The notes beneath the pieces are model-generated. The model saw only the letters and a program-made list of their open reading frames with translations. It was not told the DNA's origin and searched no databases. DNA of 64,000 nucleotides from Poronia punctata. Taxonomy: Eukaryota; Ascomycota; Sordariomycetes; Xylariales; Xylariaceae. The translations under genes were made by a program, and so were the position numbers. Shown here piece after piece: positions 50,885 through 63,800 of this stretch (its first letter is position 1; each line of letters opens with the position of its first letter). Location of the stretch: positions 1-64,000 of the forward strand of contig MU401589.1 of assembly GCA_022579005.1 (NCBI GenBank), read 5' to 3'.

Positions 50885-51691
50885 ATTGATTATCTTAAAC
50901 CTACATCCTTTTTGTATAGGCGCTGGCTAGAGAGTTAAGAGGTAGACTTTATAATATTCCTGTCTGTGCCATGTTTTCAGAGGCCGTCGAGATAAATCGA
51001 GTAGAGAGCGTCCCCGAACCAACTCGTTTGAGGCAGATATCCTCGAGCCCTATGGATGGCACTGCACTCCCGTTGAAAAATGTGTAGTCATATATCCGTC
51101 TTCTTAGGGTCATGGTAGTTAAGCGACTTGTGTGTGCTTATCTGGAACAGTCTTCGATATTATACGATGTGGCCCGGGAGTCTTCACAGCGCTGATGAAG
51201 ATGACAAGCCAGTACCTATATATACCCTTTTTACGGGTGGAAGACGGCCTTTGTAGACCTCGGGACCATTCTCTTTAAGCGCCTACAGCATCGTAGCGCT
51301 TCAAACAGGGAGCTCCATATAATCCGACCCCAGGCCGATGAAACCTGCATCGTCAAGTAGCATACACTCAACCGGGCTATACCTACCCTTTCCGTGATAG
51401 ATATGTTTATTAGCAACAGGAAAAGAAATCAACACAGACTTCGTCCTAACGTGTTTACTGTGGAGGATAGATTCGCTTCTCACGCGACATTCCCAGTCAA
51501 AAATAGACACAGGACAGAAAACATGGAGATCCCTTGGTACTTGGTCAGGTTATTCATTCATAAATTGTATACCTATCCTAGGTACCTAACCTAACTCATC
51601 CAAAATCTTTCCATACAGATGATATTTTACACGGAGAAGAAAGCCCCAATCTTCCCATTATTCAGCCCGCTGTTTGCGACAGGTGCCATTT
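50885..51691. other. Intergenic between glycosyltransferase and metallothionein
   Basis: 0.8 kb shared 3' region of convergent genes. CCTAGGTACCTAACCTAAC at 51577-51595. No gene. Confidence 0.5.
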
Positions 51692-51755
51692 TTACGACTT
51701 GTCTTGCTTCTGTCATATCCAAAATCAAAATTAGACAAAAGCGGTGGCTTGGGTT

Positions 51756-51800
<45 letters not shown>

Positions 51801-51898
51801 CGTACAGGGCAATTAGAGCATCCGCAGTTCTGTCCGCATTTACATGAGCCGGCGTTGGCGCAAGCGCATGAGCCTCCGGTTGTGCAGCTGCAACCCAT
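51692..51898 (-). CDS. Metallothionein, 36 aa
   Basis: Small cysteine-rich metal-binding protein (Cu/Zn/Cd buffering) found by reading the minus strand; too short for ordinary ORF calling. Exon 1 (51806-51898) encodes 31 residues starting MGCSCTTGGSCACANAG and continuing SCKCGQNCGCSNCP: nine cysteines in four C-x-C pairs plus one single, no aromatic residues, typical of fungal metallothioneins. A GTACGT donor follows at 51805. The best acceptor (GACAG, 51710-51714) gives a last exon AAGCAAGACAAGTCGTAA (51692-51709) encoding KQDKS. The 96-bp intron is largely a CT repeat. The second exon is tentative. A TATAAATA box lies about 250 bp upstream. Neighbours give no metal context. Confidence 0.85.
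51759..51797. repeat. (AG)n microsatellite in metallothionein intron
   Basis: About 19 AG units (CT on the coding strand) starting 8 bp inside the predicted 5' splice site. Confidence 0.95.
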
Positions 51899-53067
51899 TT
51901 TGTTTTCTATTTTTGATTTCTGATGTGCTTTAGAGATACTTCAGAAAGTTAGTTTCAAGTCTCTCAAAACTCGAAAAAGGTGTGTTGTGTCATCAATACA
52001 CACGACGAGTGTATTTGAGCAAGTTATCACTTACAAGTTGATTGGTTGTCTTATTATTCAAAAGAGGCAATTTGCAGTAAGGTATGTATGTATGTATGTA
52101 GGTAGGTAAAGAGTCCAGCAAGGTCCTCACGGAAAAGTATAGGTATTTATAGCCCCCTTCCCCCCTCCTTCTTTCCACCAAAAGCATTGTCTGTCTTCTT
52201 TCTTTGACTTTGGCTTTAGACGTCATAAGAGCCACAGGCCCACAGTTACGTAAGCTGTCAACAGGTTAGGGCGGGGATTGTGTTGGTCTGGGAAAAAAAC
52301 GCTGTACGAGTATGACGCTCTTGTCTTGTCACCCGGTTCCAAATTTATCTGGCCCTATGCCTTCTTTGTTAATGGAAACGTCACGGGGAAGATGGATAGC
52401 GCGCTACTCGTACTTGTGGCGCAAGAAGGTCCCCCGTGTTTGGTTTTTAGAGACATGTTCTACTACCTAGGGACTAATAATAATACGCTGGCAATAGCCA
52501 ATATTAAAGACTGGAGTACGTGTATAACAAATACAGAGAGCACATGATAGACGTCCTAGTTATGGCTTATTAGGTACCGTATATCTGGACTAACCATAAA
52601 AGGTGCTATTCCTTGCACGAGTAGTACGTGTATAACAATCAATGTAAAGTTCAAAAGTAATGAGTAGGACAAGTGGTCTTAATGACGATTCCAATTATCT
52701 ACCCAAGGCATGATTCTGCCATTAGTCTGTACATCCTACAAGGAAGGATGGAATGTAATGGTTGCATACTTCCAAGTACACTACGAGTAAAGTTCATTTA
52801 GTAGTACAGTAGGTAGCCGGTTCCTTAGAATAGGTCATGGGTGTGCCTAGTTCGCGCATGTTCCATTCCAAAACACAGTAATCGATTAGATAATTCAAGG
52901 TATAACTTTTCGAATATTTTTTTTATTCTTGTTATCTGTTTGTTATCGCTCCTCAGATTCCCCTCTTGCAAAAGCTGAATTGTACCGTGTACCGCTGAAA
53001 TATACACATCCAAAAGACCTGCTGATATCAATACCTCGTACTCGTAATCGGATCGTTGTTTTTGTCT
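51899..53067. other. Metallothionein upstream and FDH downstream region
   Basis: 1.2 kb. It holds the metallothionein leader, with a possible leader intron donor (GTAAGTGATAA on the minus strand near 52025-52035), a (TATG)4 run at 52083-52100, a TATA box (52144-52151), and several TACGAGTA-type motifs. An 89-codon plus frame (52278-52547) has no ATG start and no recognisable domain. Confidence 0.5.
52144..52151 (-). promoter_or_regulatory. TATA box of metallothionein gene
   Basis: TATAAATA on the minus strand, preceded by GGGC and followed by CCTATACTTTTCC. The ~245-bp distance to the ATG implies a leader of about 200 nt, perhaps with an intron. Strong TATA boxes suit stress- or metal-induced genes. 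Confidence 0.5.
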
Positions 53068-54952
53068 CTATGCCTTGGTTCGTTGACCATATGCCTTGGT
53101 CACGTAATCGCCATCCTTGACGATGAGATCCTCGGGTCTATAATCGTGCTTGCCCGTGAGGTAGCTGGTGAGGATGGCCTTGGTGCCATCGGCGTACCGC
53201 TTCTGCGCGTCGAGCGAGGTTCCCGACATATGGGGGACCATGGCGTTGCCGCCGCCCCAGGGGTTCTTGGCCGTGCGCAGAGGGTGGTCGCCCGGAGCCG
53301 GCTGGGGGTACCATACGTCGCCGCCGTAGCCGCGGAGATGGCCCGACTTCAGCGCTTCGGCTACGTCCTCCTTGACCACGATGGCGCCTCGGGCGGTGTT
53401 GATTAGCCATGAACCTGGGCAGTGTTAGTTGTTTTTTTCATCCTTGTTCTCTGTTCTGGGGAGTGACTCACCCTTCTTCATCTTGGAGATGAGGTCCTTG
53501 TTGAAGAGACCGCGAGTCTTCTCGTGCAGAGGGCAGTTGATGGTGACAACGTCGCACTGAGCAAGCATCTCCTCGAGGTCGTCAACACGTCGGCAGCCGA
53601 TCTCCTTCTCGACCTCGGGCTTGAGTGGCTGGTAGTCAAAGTATAGGAGCTCCTTGCAGTCAAAGGCCTTGAGACGACGTAGAACACGCTCACCGATGCG
53701 GCCGACGGCCACGGTACCGACAACCTTGTTCTCGAGATCGTACTCGTTCTTGGCCGCCGCCGCCACGTCCCAGTCGCCCGCTTCGATCTGCTCGTGTGCC
53801 GGGACGAAGTTGCGTACCAGCACCAGGATGGTCATCACGACGTGCTCCGCCACAGACACGACATTGGAGCCCGTAACCTCTGCCACTGTGATACCGCCGT
53901 TCGTCTTGTTGGCGCTGTTTAGGTCTACATGGTCGGACCCGATGCCGGCCGTTACGGCGAGCTTCAGGTTCTTGGCCTTGGCCAGACGCTCGGCTGTCAG
54001 GTAGCCCGGGTGGAAACTGATAATACATGTCAGCTTATCTTTTTCGCTTCATCATGGTCAAAGAAAAAGGGGCGTCTTATTGCGACTCAAGAGTCCCGGC
54101 TACTGCCGTGTTGGGCTTGGGTCGCCGCGCCAAGAAATATGAAATCTGGGGAAAGGTAACATACGGCGTCGTGATGATGATCTCGGCATCTACCAGCTCC
54201 TTGTCAAAGGTGGAGTTCTCGCCCTCTTTATCGGAAGTGGTAACTAGCGTGTGGCCCTGGTCCTCCAGCCATTTCCGAAGGCCAAGTTCGTTTTCTGTCG
54301 TTCCCAGAAGCTCCGGTTGCTATAATTGGGTGAAAAAGATGATCTTGTTAGTCAAAAGTTCTTTCTCGTCGGATAAGGGTGTATGCTGTTCGTGAGGGGA
54401 AGCTTGACGAGATGCGACATATCCCCCCGGCCTACCCCACACACCCACACACCCACTTCCCCGATGCTTGGACAAGTCCTCTTCCCTCCCCCAACCAGAC
54501 TAATGCAATGGCCGTTGACCCCACCAACAGCATGTCAGGGTGGGCGGGAGGTTACGCAAATAATTCGGCGTCGCAGCAGAGAAGCGAGTATGGGCCTGGA
54601 CTAGCTCTGGGGATATCCCTTTGGGAACGGACCGACGACAGAAATATCAGGAGAGAGGCATTCCACATACCTGTTTGGCGTGCTCGCCACCATCATATAA
54701 TACGGCTAAAACTTTGACCTTTTCACGTTGTGTCGTCAGCATACGGGCCGAAGGAGACACTCCCACGGAAGGAGATTTGAAAAGCGTCGAGGTAGTGGTT
54801 TTGGAGGTTGTCGCCGCACGTGAGGGTATGCTACCTCTCAACGACACGACAGGACGGGTATGGTTGGAAAAGCGAGCGACTGATGCTCTAGAGAAGGCCG
54901 TTGAAGAGACGGGACGAGTGCAACGGGGCAGAGATTGGGCTAAGAATACCAT
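53068..54952 (-). CDS. FDH1: NAD+-dependent formate dehydrogenase
   Basis: Oxidises formate to CO2 with NAD+, a C1 detoxification/energy step. Exons 54671-54952, 54165-54319, 53472-54016 and 53068-53414 give 442 residues (introns 351, 148 and 57 bp). The core starts at [32 protein letters not shown] and [12 protein letters not shown] form the formate/NAD region. [16 protein letters not shown] is the Rossmann loop, reading GxVGxGRIG-like with A at the second position. [29 protein letters not shown] (catalytic Arg) and [16 protein letters not shown] (catalytic His) follow. About 75 extra N-terminal residues, rich in Arg/Ser/Thr without acids, look like a mitochondrial presequence; an internal Met ([11 protein letters not shown]) could give a cytosolic form. 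Intron 1 is unusually long for this window. Confidence 0.96.
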
Positions 54953-57035
54953 TTTGAATATTATGCGGGTCGACCTCGACCAAGAACTTATAAAAAGGAG
55001 GGGATGGTTGGATAACTGGGACGCGTATACTTCTAGTCCGGATAGTAAGCTTCGTCCGGGGGGAGTCGGGGTTTTAAGGATAATTCAACGGATGAGAATA
55101 GTGTAGCCAAGAGAGTTGATGATGTGATAGTAGAGCAAAATCAAAGACATCATAGTGGAGGGGGCCATCCCAATTTATGGTCAAGCTCGAATCTGTGACG
55201 ATGGGAGATGCCAATCACGAAAAGGGGCCTCCATTCTCCCTGTCGCTCTCGTTTCAGTGGGCCAGGGGCAATGGGCGAATCTCCGAGACATAACCAAGTT
55301 ACCGTATGCGCGGCACGAGATCCAGCAGTTGAGGGGTAAGATGTAAGAGCTAGGCAGATAGGTACGTATAGTTGGAAAGCATGTAGCGACGTTGGCACGT
55401 TGGTATCGGGTAATATCAATCAATCCTACATATTCGACCGTCCTCTGGTGGCGCTTGTTGGCGAGGGCTGTCATCTAATTCGCCGGCCGTCATTTGACCG
55501 CGCTGCTATAGAGCGCAATTACTTTTACGAAAGAACAATTGGATGAGGCAATTCGCCGGACTGGATGGGCGAAACTTTCTCCGCATTCGCATGCCGAGTT
55601 CTTCGTTCCCAAGGATGGCATCGCCCATAGCTTAGGATAGCTGCTGTACACCTGTTGTGTACCGGGCATAGATGTGCTCCTTGAATTGGATCACGTAAAG
55701 CTTTACTCGGCCCCGCAACGGGCAGGCCTCGGGGATGGCTCGGTGTGTCTGTCTAGCTGGCTATGCCACCCTTTTCGGTGAAGAGGATACATACCCTTCT
55801 ACAAGTGGCTCCTCGTTCCGACTCCGACTTAATTGAAACATTATTGTCGGTTTAATCATCTGTTTCGCGTCAATTGAGAACTCGGACGAGTCTGCGCGCA
55901 CACATCGTGGTATCAAGTTGCTCCGGTATCTAGGGACAGCCTGTAGATAATTACAGGAAATTTAGCTGAAAGCTTTTTCGGTAGTCGGTGAAGTGGAGCG
56001 TCTTAGCATCTATTTTGGCAGATGGGCACGCTGGAGGCGCTTGCCGCAGCGCTGTGGATACTATGCGTAGTCTCCGTCGTCATACATACGCCATATACCC
56101 GACATTAGGTACCTTACCTACTCGTACCTATCTACACGTACTTACTGATCCAAGCGAGGCGCGACTGTGCGAGCTGGACTGCAATGGCTTTCAATTGCGT
56201 GGCGCGTCTATTCCTGCAATCGCAACTGTGTCCTGCCCGTCACGCCTCAAATCCTTTGTGGTCCCAAGTCCTGTTCGTATCAAATTGTGGACGATGCAGT
56301 TTCTATATGTTTGGTTGGTATTCGGGATGAGATAAGTCGGTTGCCGGAAGCTGCATATGCCAAGCCGATTGGAGCACAATCCGCCGGGTGATTGCATCTT
56401 TCAGCGCGCACGCTGATCACCATTGCGACTACGAGTATTGTCTTTCCCATGGTTCGGGAATAGGGTATCAGCACTGGAGCAAGTTCGGCGTCTGATTTAC
56501 CTGGCTATTGACCAGACTACGTTACGTGTACGTCTACAATTTCGCAGGTGTTTACCCAGCGGAGAATATGGACACCATCCATTGAATACAAACTACTCTA
56601 ACTGCCCTTTCCGAGACCCCGAACTCCCAAGTCTAACCTGCTCCATCGAGTATATTTTGTCTCCGATCTTGCAGTTGCCTCCGTACCACTCCGAGATAGG
56701 GCTTCTTCGGACCATGATACAGCTATTCGACGCCGGACAAATACTTCATTATCCGTGGAACAACATGCTACGCCGAAATTGAGGGACCATCATCCTGGTC
56801 ACACCCCGTCGCGTCACTAATAGTGTGTAAGGTGCCAGAGACACCGCATGACTTTTTCTTCGAGCCGCGAGCAGGATAGATACTAGAGACAACAAGGACG
56901 CCGTGATGGGGCGAACACGAGTTACGATATTGTCCATCGAGAGAGCAGCGTCGCGGGTGGTCGACGAAACAGTTGTCGGCCCTTTTAAGCAATGCCTCTT
57001 GTTGGCTTCGATATGCTTAGACACTGTAATGGCCT
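54953..57035. other. Intergenic, FDH to PEBP-like gene
   Basis: 2.1 kb. It includes the FDH promoter. TTAGGTACCTTACCTACTCGTACC lies at about 56105-56128. ORFs up to 120 codons occur on both strands without domains, signal peptides or a plausible exon partner. I see no gene. Confidence 0.5.
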
Positions 57036-57872
57036 CTAGTAAATGCGGAAAACCTCTACCGGACCCGGATTCGTCACGTTGAAAAAGTTCCCGGCAACCA
57101 CCTTGTCTACCAGTCCCGCCGATGTCAGGACGTCTTGGGCGATGAAGTTTTGTCGATTCTCCGCTGCTGCCTCAAGAACAGCTAGGTCTTCGTCTGATGC
57201 TCCCGATGTGTTGACCAAGATCTGTGTGTACCGATGGGACAAAGGTGTCTTCGCTGGGGGGCCTGGTCCTAGATATGGCGCAAAGGCTTCATCTTGCGGC
57301 ACTGAGAATATAAAAGCGTCTTGGGAGCCAAGGGTGGTGTTCAAGGGCGTCGAGGATGGACTCTGTGTCAGGCCTGTCTGCAACCACTGCATAAAATGTA
57401 GTTAGGACTTGCTAACGCCCATACAAAACGATAGTTCTGAACGAGCCATTGCGCCGAAAACCACCTCTAACGAGGCAACAGTTTTCCAATCAAGAGATAG
57501 ACCGAACGAGACAACAGAAGGTTGCAATGCGCATTACTTACGTGCAGGAGCGTGTGAGGTTCTTCTGTGGGAATGTCTAGATCGATCATAAGAACCGCGA
57601 ACGACGTTCCATCGAGTCTCTTTAGCGATGCGATCGTGGGTGCCGTCTGCGTGTCTGATCCTTTCCGTTAATAACCCATGGGCTTTGCCTCGATTCCAAG
57701 TATCGGACATACTATCTTTCGGGACCACCACGCCATCCTGCGCCGCTATATTGCCGTATACCACTAGAAGGCTTTCTTCACTTGCTGGTTCAAAGCCGGC
57801 CGGAGTAGCACCAAGCGCCCCCGATGCCGATACGACGAGTGTTAAGAGACTTTGGACAGTATTCGATCGCAT
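57036..57872 (-). CDS. Secreted PEBP-like protein
   Basis: Phosphatidylethanolamine-binding-protein fold, related to fungal secreted PEBPs and carboxypeptidase-Y-inhibitor-like proteins; the ligand is unknown. Exons 57713-57872, 57542-57654 and 57036-57386 give 207 residues, with introns of 58 bp (GTATGT..CAG, branch ATTAACG) and 155 bp (GTAAGT..CAG). Signal peptide about 1-21 (QSLLTLVVSASGALG). After splicing, VVVPKDNTQTAPTIASLKRL leads into LDGTSFAVLMIDLDIPTEEP and HTLLHWLQTGL, the ligand-site region of the family. The C-terminal part has PPAKTPLSHRYTQILVNTS and the ending NFFNVTNPGPVEVFRIY. Exon 2 lies in a different frame from the long ORF that covers exon 1, so a simple ORF reading would miss it. 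Confidence 0.88.
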
Positions 57873-60800
57873 TTTGACAACTATACTTTATTTGTATTGA
57901 GATACCCGAATTTCAATATTTATGAAAGCAAGAGGACGGATGCTGGTAGGATACACAGATGAAGAGAAGATAGAAGACAAGAACTTGTGCAATGTGGACC
58001 TTGAGTCTGAAGCGTTTTTATATTCCTGACGATATGGCCATGTGGCCAAGTCTAGGTAAGTCACGACAACAGTTAGCGCTTTCCATTGACAAATTCGATC
58101 TCAAAGGTTCCCAAATACCGTGCATCTTGAAACGTCGCAACTTGATGGATCTGCGACAAAAACCGATGCGCCAAGACATAAATCTGCTGTAACAGTAAGC
58201 GTGTTGGAAAATAGAAAGATCTCCCGTTGAGCCTTCCCTAACCACTTATTAACCGGTACGCTACGGTTGACCCATAGTGCTTGCCTCCGGAACGGATGCT
58301 TGAATTGGAAATTACCTTACCTACCTCTGCTGCTCCCATTTTGATGTTGTTTTAACGCAACCACCCCACAAAGGGCTTACCTAACCCGGCAGTTGTGAAG
58401 ATGGTTCCTGTTCGTCATTTCCACCAATCCTCTGACGCAATGTTTCTCAGTCACTCAGTAAAACATGCGGACGCCACGCTGAGTACCTAAGTAATTAGAA
58501 ACTCATAATCTTTGAGATCTCGGGCTATAAAGCCAGGGGTAACGCGGCTGGCACGCAAGAGTGGCAAGATTTGATTCAAATTGAATGGGCATAATACCAA
58601 CTGACTACAGCATTACCGTGAATCTTTCATCCATTGAATCCGTCGAACTAGAAGACGCACATCTCACCCATGGGAGAAATCTTCGAATACAAGATGGTGG
58701 CCACCCTCACCGTTAACTGATGGGTTCTGACAATGACGAATGACGTTGGTTTGAGGTACGAACGGGACGAAAGGCGAGTGCGCGATAAACTAGGGCAAGA
58801 TCAAGATTTATGATGGTGAACTACGTTTTCATCTGCTTGATCATATCTTGATACGAGGTGGAATTAGTCTAGGCATAGCGGACGACGACGTCCGTGAGTT
58901 CTTATAGTCGTGCTCTTTTGAAGCGGCTGTGACATATTTACTACTTCATCATCTGTATCGACATCGTCGTTGCTTAGCCATCGACTTGAATACCATGACA
59001 CCCTGTCCGACAGGCCTGAGTAAAGTATGGTTTTCATGTGACGTATTTGCACGGTTGAGACAGCGGAAGCAGGGCTGGATTCCCCCAAAGTATTGCGCAT
59101 CGCCTGCTATAGTTTCTGTTGTTGTCTCGATACATTCCAATCGATACATTACAGACTGACTACGTGGCTGTGGCTCGAAGGTTGGCAACCCATGGCGAAG
59201 TAGACTTAGGTTCTGTGCGTTACTATACCGAGTCTTGCGGACCACAACCCAATGTTGAGGACTTGTCCAGAGGGCACTCTTTTCACGGTCGACGTTTAAC
59301 CTTACTACTACTGCCTATCGTCGTTTTGCACTTGCAACTACCGTATTTCACGACGGAGAAAGAGTCCCGGCTCGTCCTCCTTGCATCTCTAGATTTGTGT
59401 GCATGGTCGCAGCTACTAAACTGCAAAAGTACCGACGTATATAAGATGTAGCCTATGTAGCCCGGATGTCAAACATGGTGTTTTGCTAGTAATGATACCT
59501 GTCGTATATAGTAATCGTTCATGATTTTACAGGCCACGAAGAAAACGAGTGAATCGGTTCTATAGTTCGTACAAGCAATACTGCCGGTAGAGCTAAGAAA
59601 GACATAGATGAACCAATAAATCTTTCAAGAGACGGAATGCAATCTGTCCAAAACGGATACTTTCATTCTAGGTATGAGTCAAATCAAGGTAGGATTAAAG
59701 ACTAATGATTAGAACGGTTCTCAAGCTACTCCAAGCCTGCAGAAAAGGCATATGAGTATGTAGTGTGGCAAATGGGAATCGAAAAGTCGCTTTGCAAGCC
59801 TGCAAAAAAGAGAGGAACCTACCTATTCATAGGCTTCTAAAGTTACTGGTCCATATCGTTGGAGTCCCTTGACCAGCAGTTAGTTGGAAGCACGAGTCTT
59901 TGTGCCAGATTCTTCCATCATCTTTCGGCCCTTTCCCTTCGACGCGGAACGTCCCGTCGTGAACCGACCAATATACGGACGACGCGAATAAAAAAATAAT
60001 CGGAAAATGAAACATCCAGACAGCACGTGTAACCGTGACCCGCGAAGAAAATTCCCCCATTTCCGCTCCGGTATTACGGATGAGAACTGGAGGCGAACTT
60101 TGTCTCATTTTAAACCGAGGTTCGGGATGAAAAGCTGGAAGGCTGTGTAAGTAAGTAGGTGACACGGACACGGGAGTTGACGCGTTGTCTCAGAGATGGG
60201 ATAGATCAGCCGTGAGGCCCATGAATTACCGAGCAGAGATCCAGATGTCCGCGTTTGATGTAGTTTTTTGTGTCACAAAGACCTTTTTACTGTCCCGCCT
60301 AGGTTAGGTACTGTAGAAGGCCTCAGCGGGCATTGCGGATTCCCTGGTGGTGGAAAGCGTCAGGGCCACGGGAGCGCCATCTCTGTTCCACGGCGTACCT
60401 GGACACGACTTGGTTGGCAACGAGATAGTCAAACAAGTTGCAAAGAGCCACGATCCGCAACACCTATTTTGTTGGCTGGATCTCAGTAAATTCCTTTTCC
60501 AGATCTACGTCTTTGGCTGATGGCTGTTACTTTATGATTCTGCCATTGTCCTGGACTGATGACCGAAGGGACTTTTGACAAAGAGCGAATGGATGGATAA
60601 GCTCTCAAAGTCATATGACCGCGAGTCCGCGACCCCATCTGACCAGGAACCAAGTCATATGAGTTTTAGGCTCGGAATTTGATCGGCCAGATAGAACTAA
60701 TGAGTATCGAATCGAAGGACTTCGTATCCTATAAACAGTAGTATCAAACAGGTCTTTAAAACGGCCACTTTCCATTGTCGTTCGATACCCCGGAAATAGG

Positions 60801-63800
60801 GGACGTACTCCACTTGAAACTGGCTATATTGGTTCCCCTTTGTTTTAGTGGGGTAAAGCTAGTTGCCCCTCCCCTCCAACATCTAGCGCTATAAGTGTAA
60901 TATGGAGAGCGTGCTCGCGCTTATCATTGGTAGCTGATTTTTTGACGTGGGAATCAGCGCCGAAATGAGAACAACCACAATTGTTCTAGACACAAACAAG
61001 CCTTCGAACACGAGCTATTTGAAGAAATCTTGGGTTATGATCCTGGCACTCTGGGTTGGCGATCCCCAAAGTAAAACATACGATGTCCCATGCTCCAAGG
61101 CGTAGTATGTGGTATACTTTGGTAAACAACAGAATGGGTTGTCGTCGACTAGGGCTGATCTGAATATCGAATACACATCCCGCTCACTACACTATAACTA
61201 GTGGCAGATACCGCGTGCTAGTTAGTCACTCGAAGACCCTCTCCGAGTGTTAGTGTCGATATAACCAGATGGCTGCCACCTTGCTTGAACATTGGAGCTG
61301 GTCTTTGAACGTGGAGGTCGAACCCGCAAGGCATACCCTTCGTGGTATAAGACGACAGCAGCAGGCCAAAAGCTGCTCGGTTATTCGCAGTCAGTGTCGG
61401 CCACAGATGTAGTGTTGCCTGCATGGACAAGGAAGGTTGAGCTGGAGATATGAACCTCGTTGGCCCTTCGGAAGAGATAGCCCCAAGTCGGCTTGCTGGA
61501 CCCGTTGAATCTGTTGAAATTCAGACCAGTCATCGATCAGGTTCTTGAAGCTTTGGACGGAGAGGATGGCGATCCTTTCACACCATCTTCCAGTCACGTT
61601 ACTTTTTGACTCCGGAAATCCTGCATCAGTCAGTTTCTTCAATTTGCCCAATGAGAATTCAAAGATCCTTGTCCACCTGAATAAACCCCTGTCACCCTCA
61701 TCCAGGCGGCTACAATTGGGTACTGATCCATGCTCTGTCCCGGCTAGCCTCAAATGCTAAAGAGGATCGTTCCGAGACTAGGGCCGGTCTTCCTGTTTTG
61801 GAAACATGATCGTGACTGCCTGCTATCCTGTAGATAAGTAATCATCTGTTTATCTTGTCGGCTCACAATTGGTAAAACGAAAGGATACCGATTGATTGTG
61901 TTATCGAGATCGAATGGTCCTTTGGCGGTTGATAATCGTAACTGTCCATTCCGTTTCCGCTGTCCCAACTTCTGGGTAATCACTATCGACATTGCCTAAA
62001 AGGATCAAGAATTGAGGGAGCCTCCTCTCGGTGGGTGCAGATGCCACGTCACTAGCCACATAAACATAGCCACAACAGACCTCTTAAAGCCGTGTCCGAT
62101 TTGAGTGCATATTCCTGCCCTATTACGCGGCGACGTAGCAAGAGTTATGGGGCCGCCATATACCGTCCAGTCAGCCCAACAGGTGACAGGGGGCCCAAAT
62201 CTGCATCTTCAAGAGCCAGATAACGTATAGCGTAGATACTGGGGCACAACACGTGCATACGAATAGAAGGTACCCGTTAGGTGAGGCATTGTGGCGGAGT
62301 GCAGCATTAGGATAAGTTTTTACCCAGGCTTTCTTCATTGTTCGCTTACGAACGAAGACACTTGCCACAGTTTTCTGCATGTTGCCCCTAGGTGAAGAGG
62401 TCCATTGGACGACCCGACTGTCCGTCAACCTCGTGCATATGTCTCAGACACGCAGCTCTTGGTGACGTGAGTGGTCCTTGGCTCTTGGGAGCGTTAAGTC
62501 TCCCCGGATCATGCACCTTTCAGCTTGCCTGGTTGCCATATCTCCACTATATGCCGCTGTCGAGGAGTTGATGATGTGCCTTGGGAACACCGTTGTAAGG
62601 AGACATGGATACTAGTGCATACAGGTGCAGTTGGCGATGCTTTAAGTCGTTAATGAAGACTAGAAATGTGCCTATCGACTATCCAGGGCTTGGAGCACCC
62701 AAAGATAGGAGTGGTGGGATACCCACCTATGAGTACCTAGTTAACGTAAGTAATACTGTAGGTAATGATAATGAGTCAAGATACATGCTCAGTAACGCAT
62801 ATGCAAGATTCTGGGGGTAGCGGCCAAAGGGGAATTCTAATTGGAATAAAATCGAAAGGCAGAAGCCAATCAGAAAAATAGAAAGTCGAGCCAGGATGCC
62901 AGGCTTGCCTAGGATAATGGGGCCCCTGCTTAGACTACTCGCACATTAGAAGAGATCACCATTTCAGAATGTCTCACCCCAAGGGCCCAAGCAGCCCGGT
63001 GTACCAACGACTAGCGGCAGAAAAGACACTTCGAGTTACTGAAAGTAGAAACGGGTAGTTATCTAGATATCAGGGGGGTCATCTGCTGCTTGAAGGGATG
63101 CTTGGAGAGGCAGCAGACTGATATGCTGGAGTAAATATGATACATCCGGAAAAGTGCCCACAGAGAGTTCCCCTTGATTGATCACGCAAAGTATTCTAAA
63201 TAATACTGAGCCCAAGTGTGGTGTCGCTGGCGGGAGACGATCGCAGAAGTTCCTCCCGTTTTACCCAAAGTATGGGGGAATGTGGAGAGAGAAATGTATG
63301 AGTGCAGTACTGCGGCAGGCGTAACATCTTGAATGGCTGTCGCCGTCATCCTAAGTAGCGGCGATTAACGTGATCTAAAGCTTGTTGCATACGTACGAGT
63401 AAAGGAAATGGTCGACCGATGTTGTTGTCCAACTGCATCGACGCATTTGCACCACTCACGTCGTGGGTATTGTGCATGGATGAATCGGACGGTCCGTGCT
63501 TTTACCGAGTACCTTATCGAGCATACAATGGCTTGCGTGCCGTCAGCCACAGAATGCTGCCCGGTGCGGTTATGTAAGCGATGATCTACTCCACCGATGA
63601 GGCGCTCAAAGTCGGCTAAAATCTTTCCAGGCGGCCAGGGTGTTGTAACGGGTCCCCATCACCGGTATTTCGCCTGGTTGCCTCTGCCCCCGCTAATACC
63701 TAACCTACCTCTTGCGTGCATTGCAAGGTAAGGTACGAGTAGGTACACCTACGAGTACAATCGCGAAGAAAATGATATCTTTCTAGGGACTTACTGCCGG

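Noticed and set aside
61313..61324. Isolated B-box-like sequence
   Set aside because: No A-box, acceptor pairing or T-run at suitable distance, so no tRNA call.
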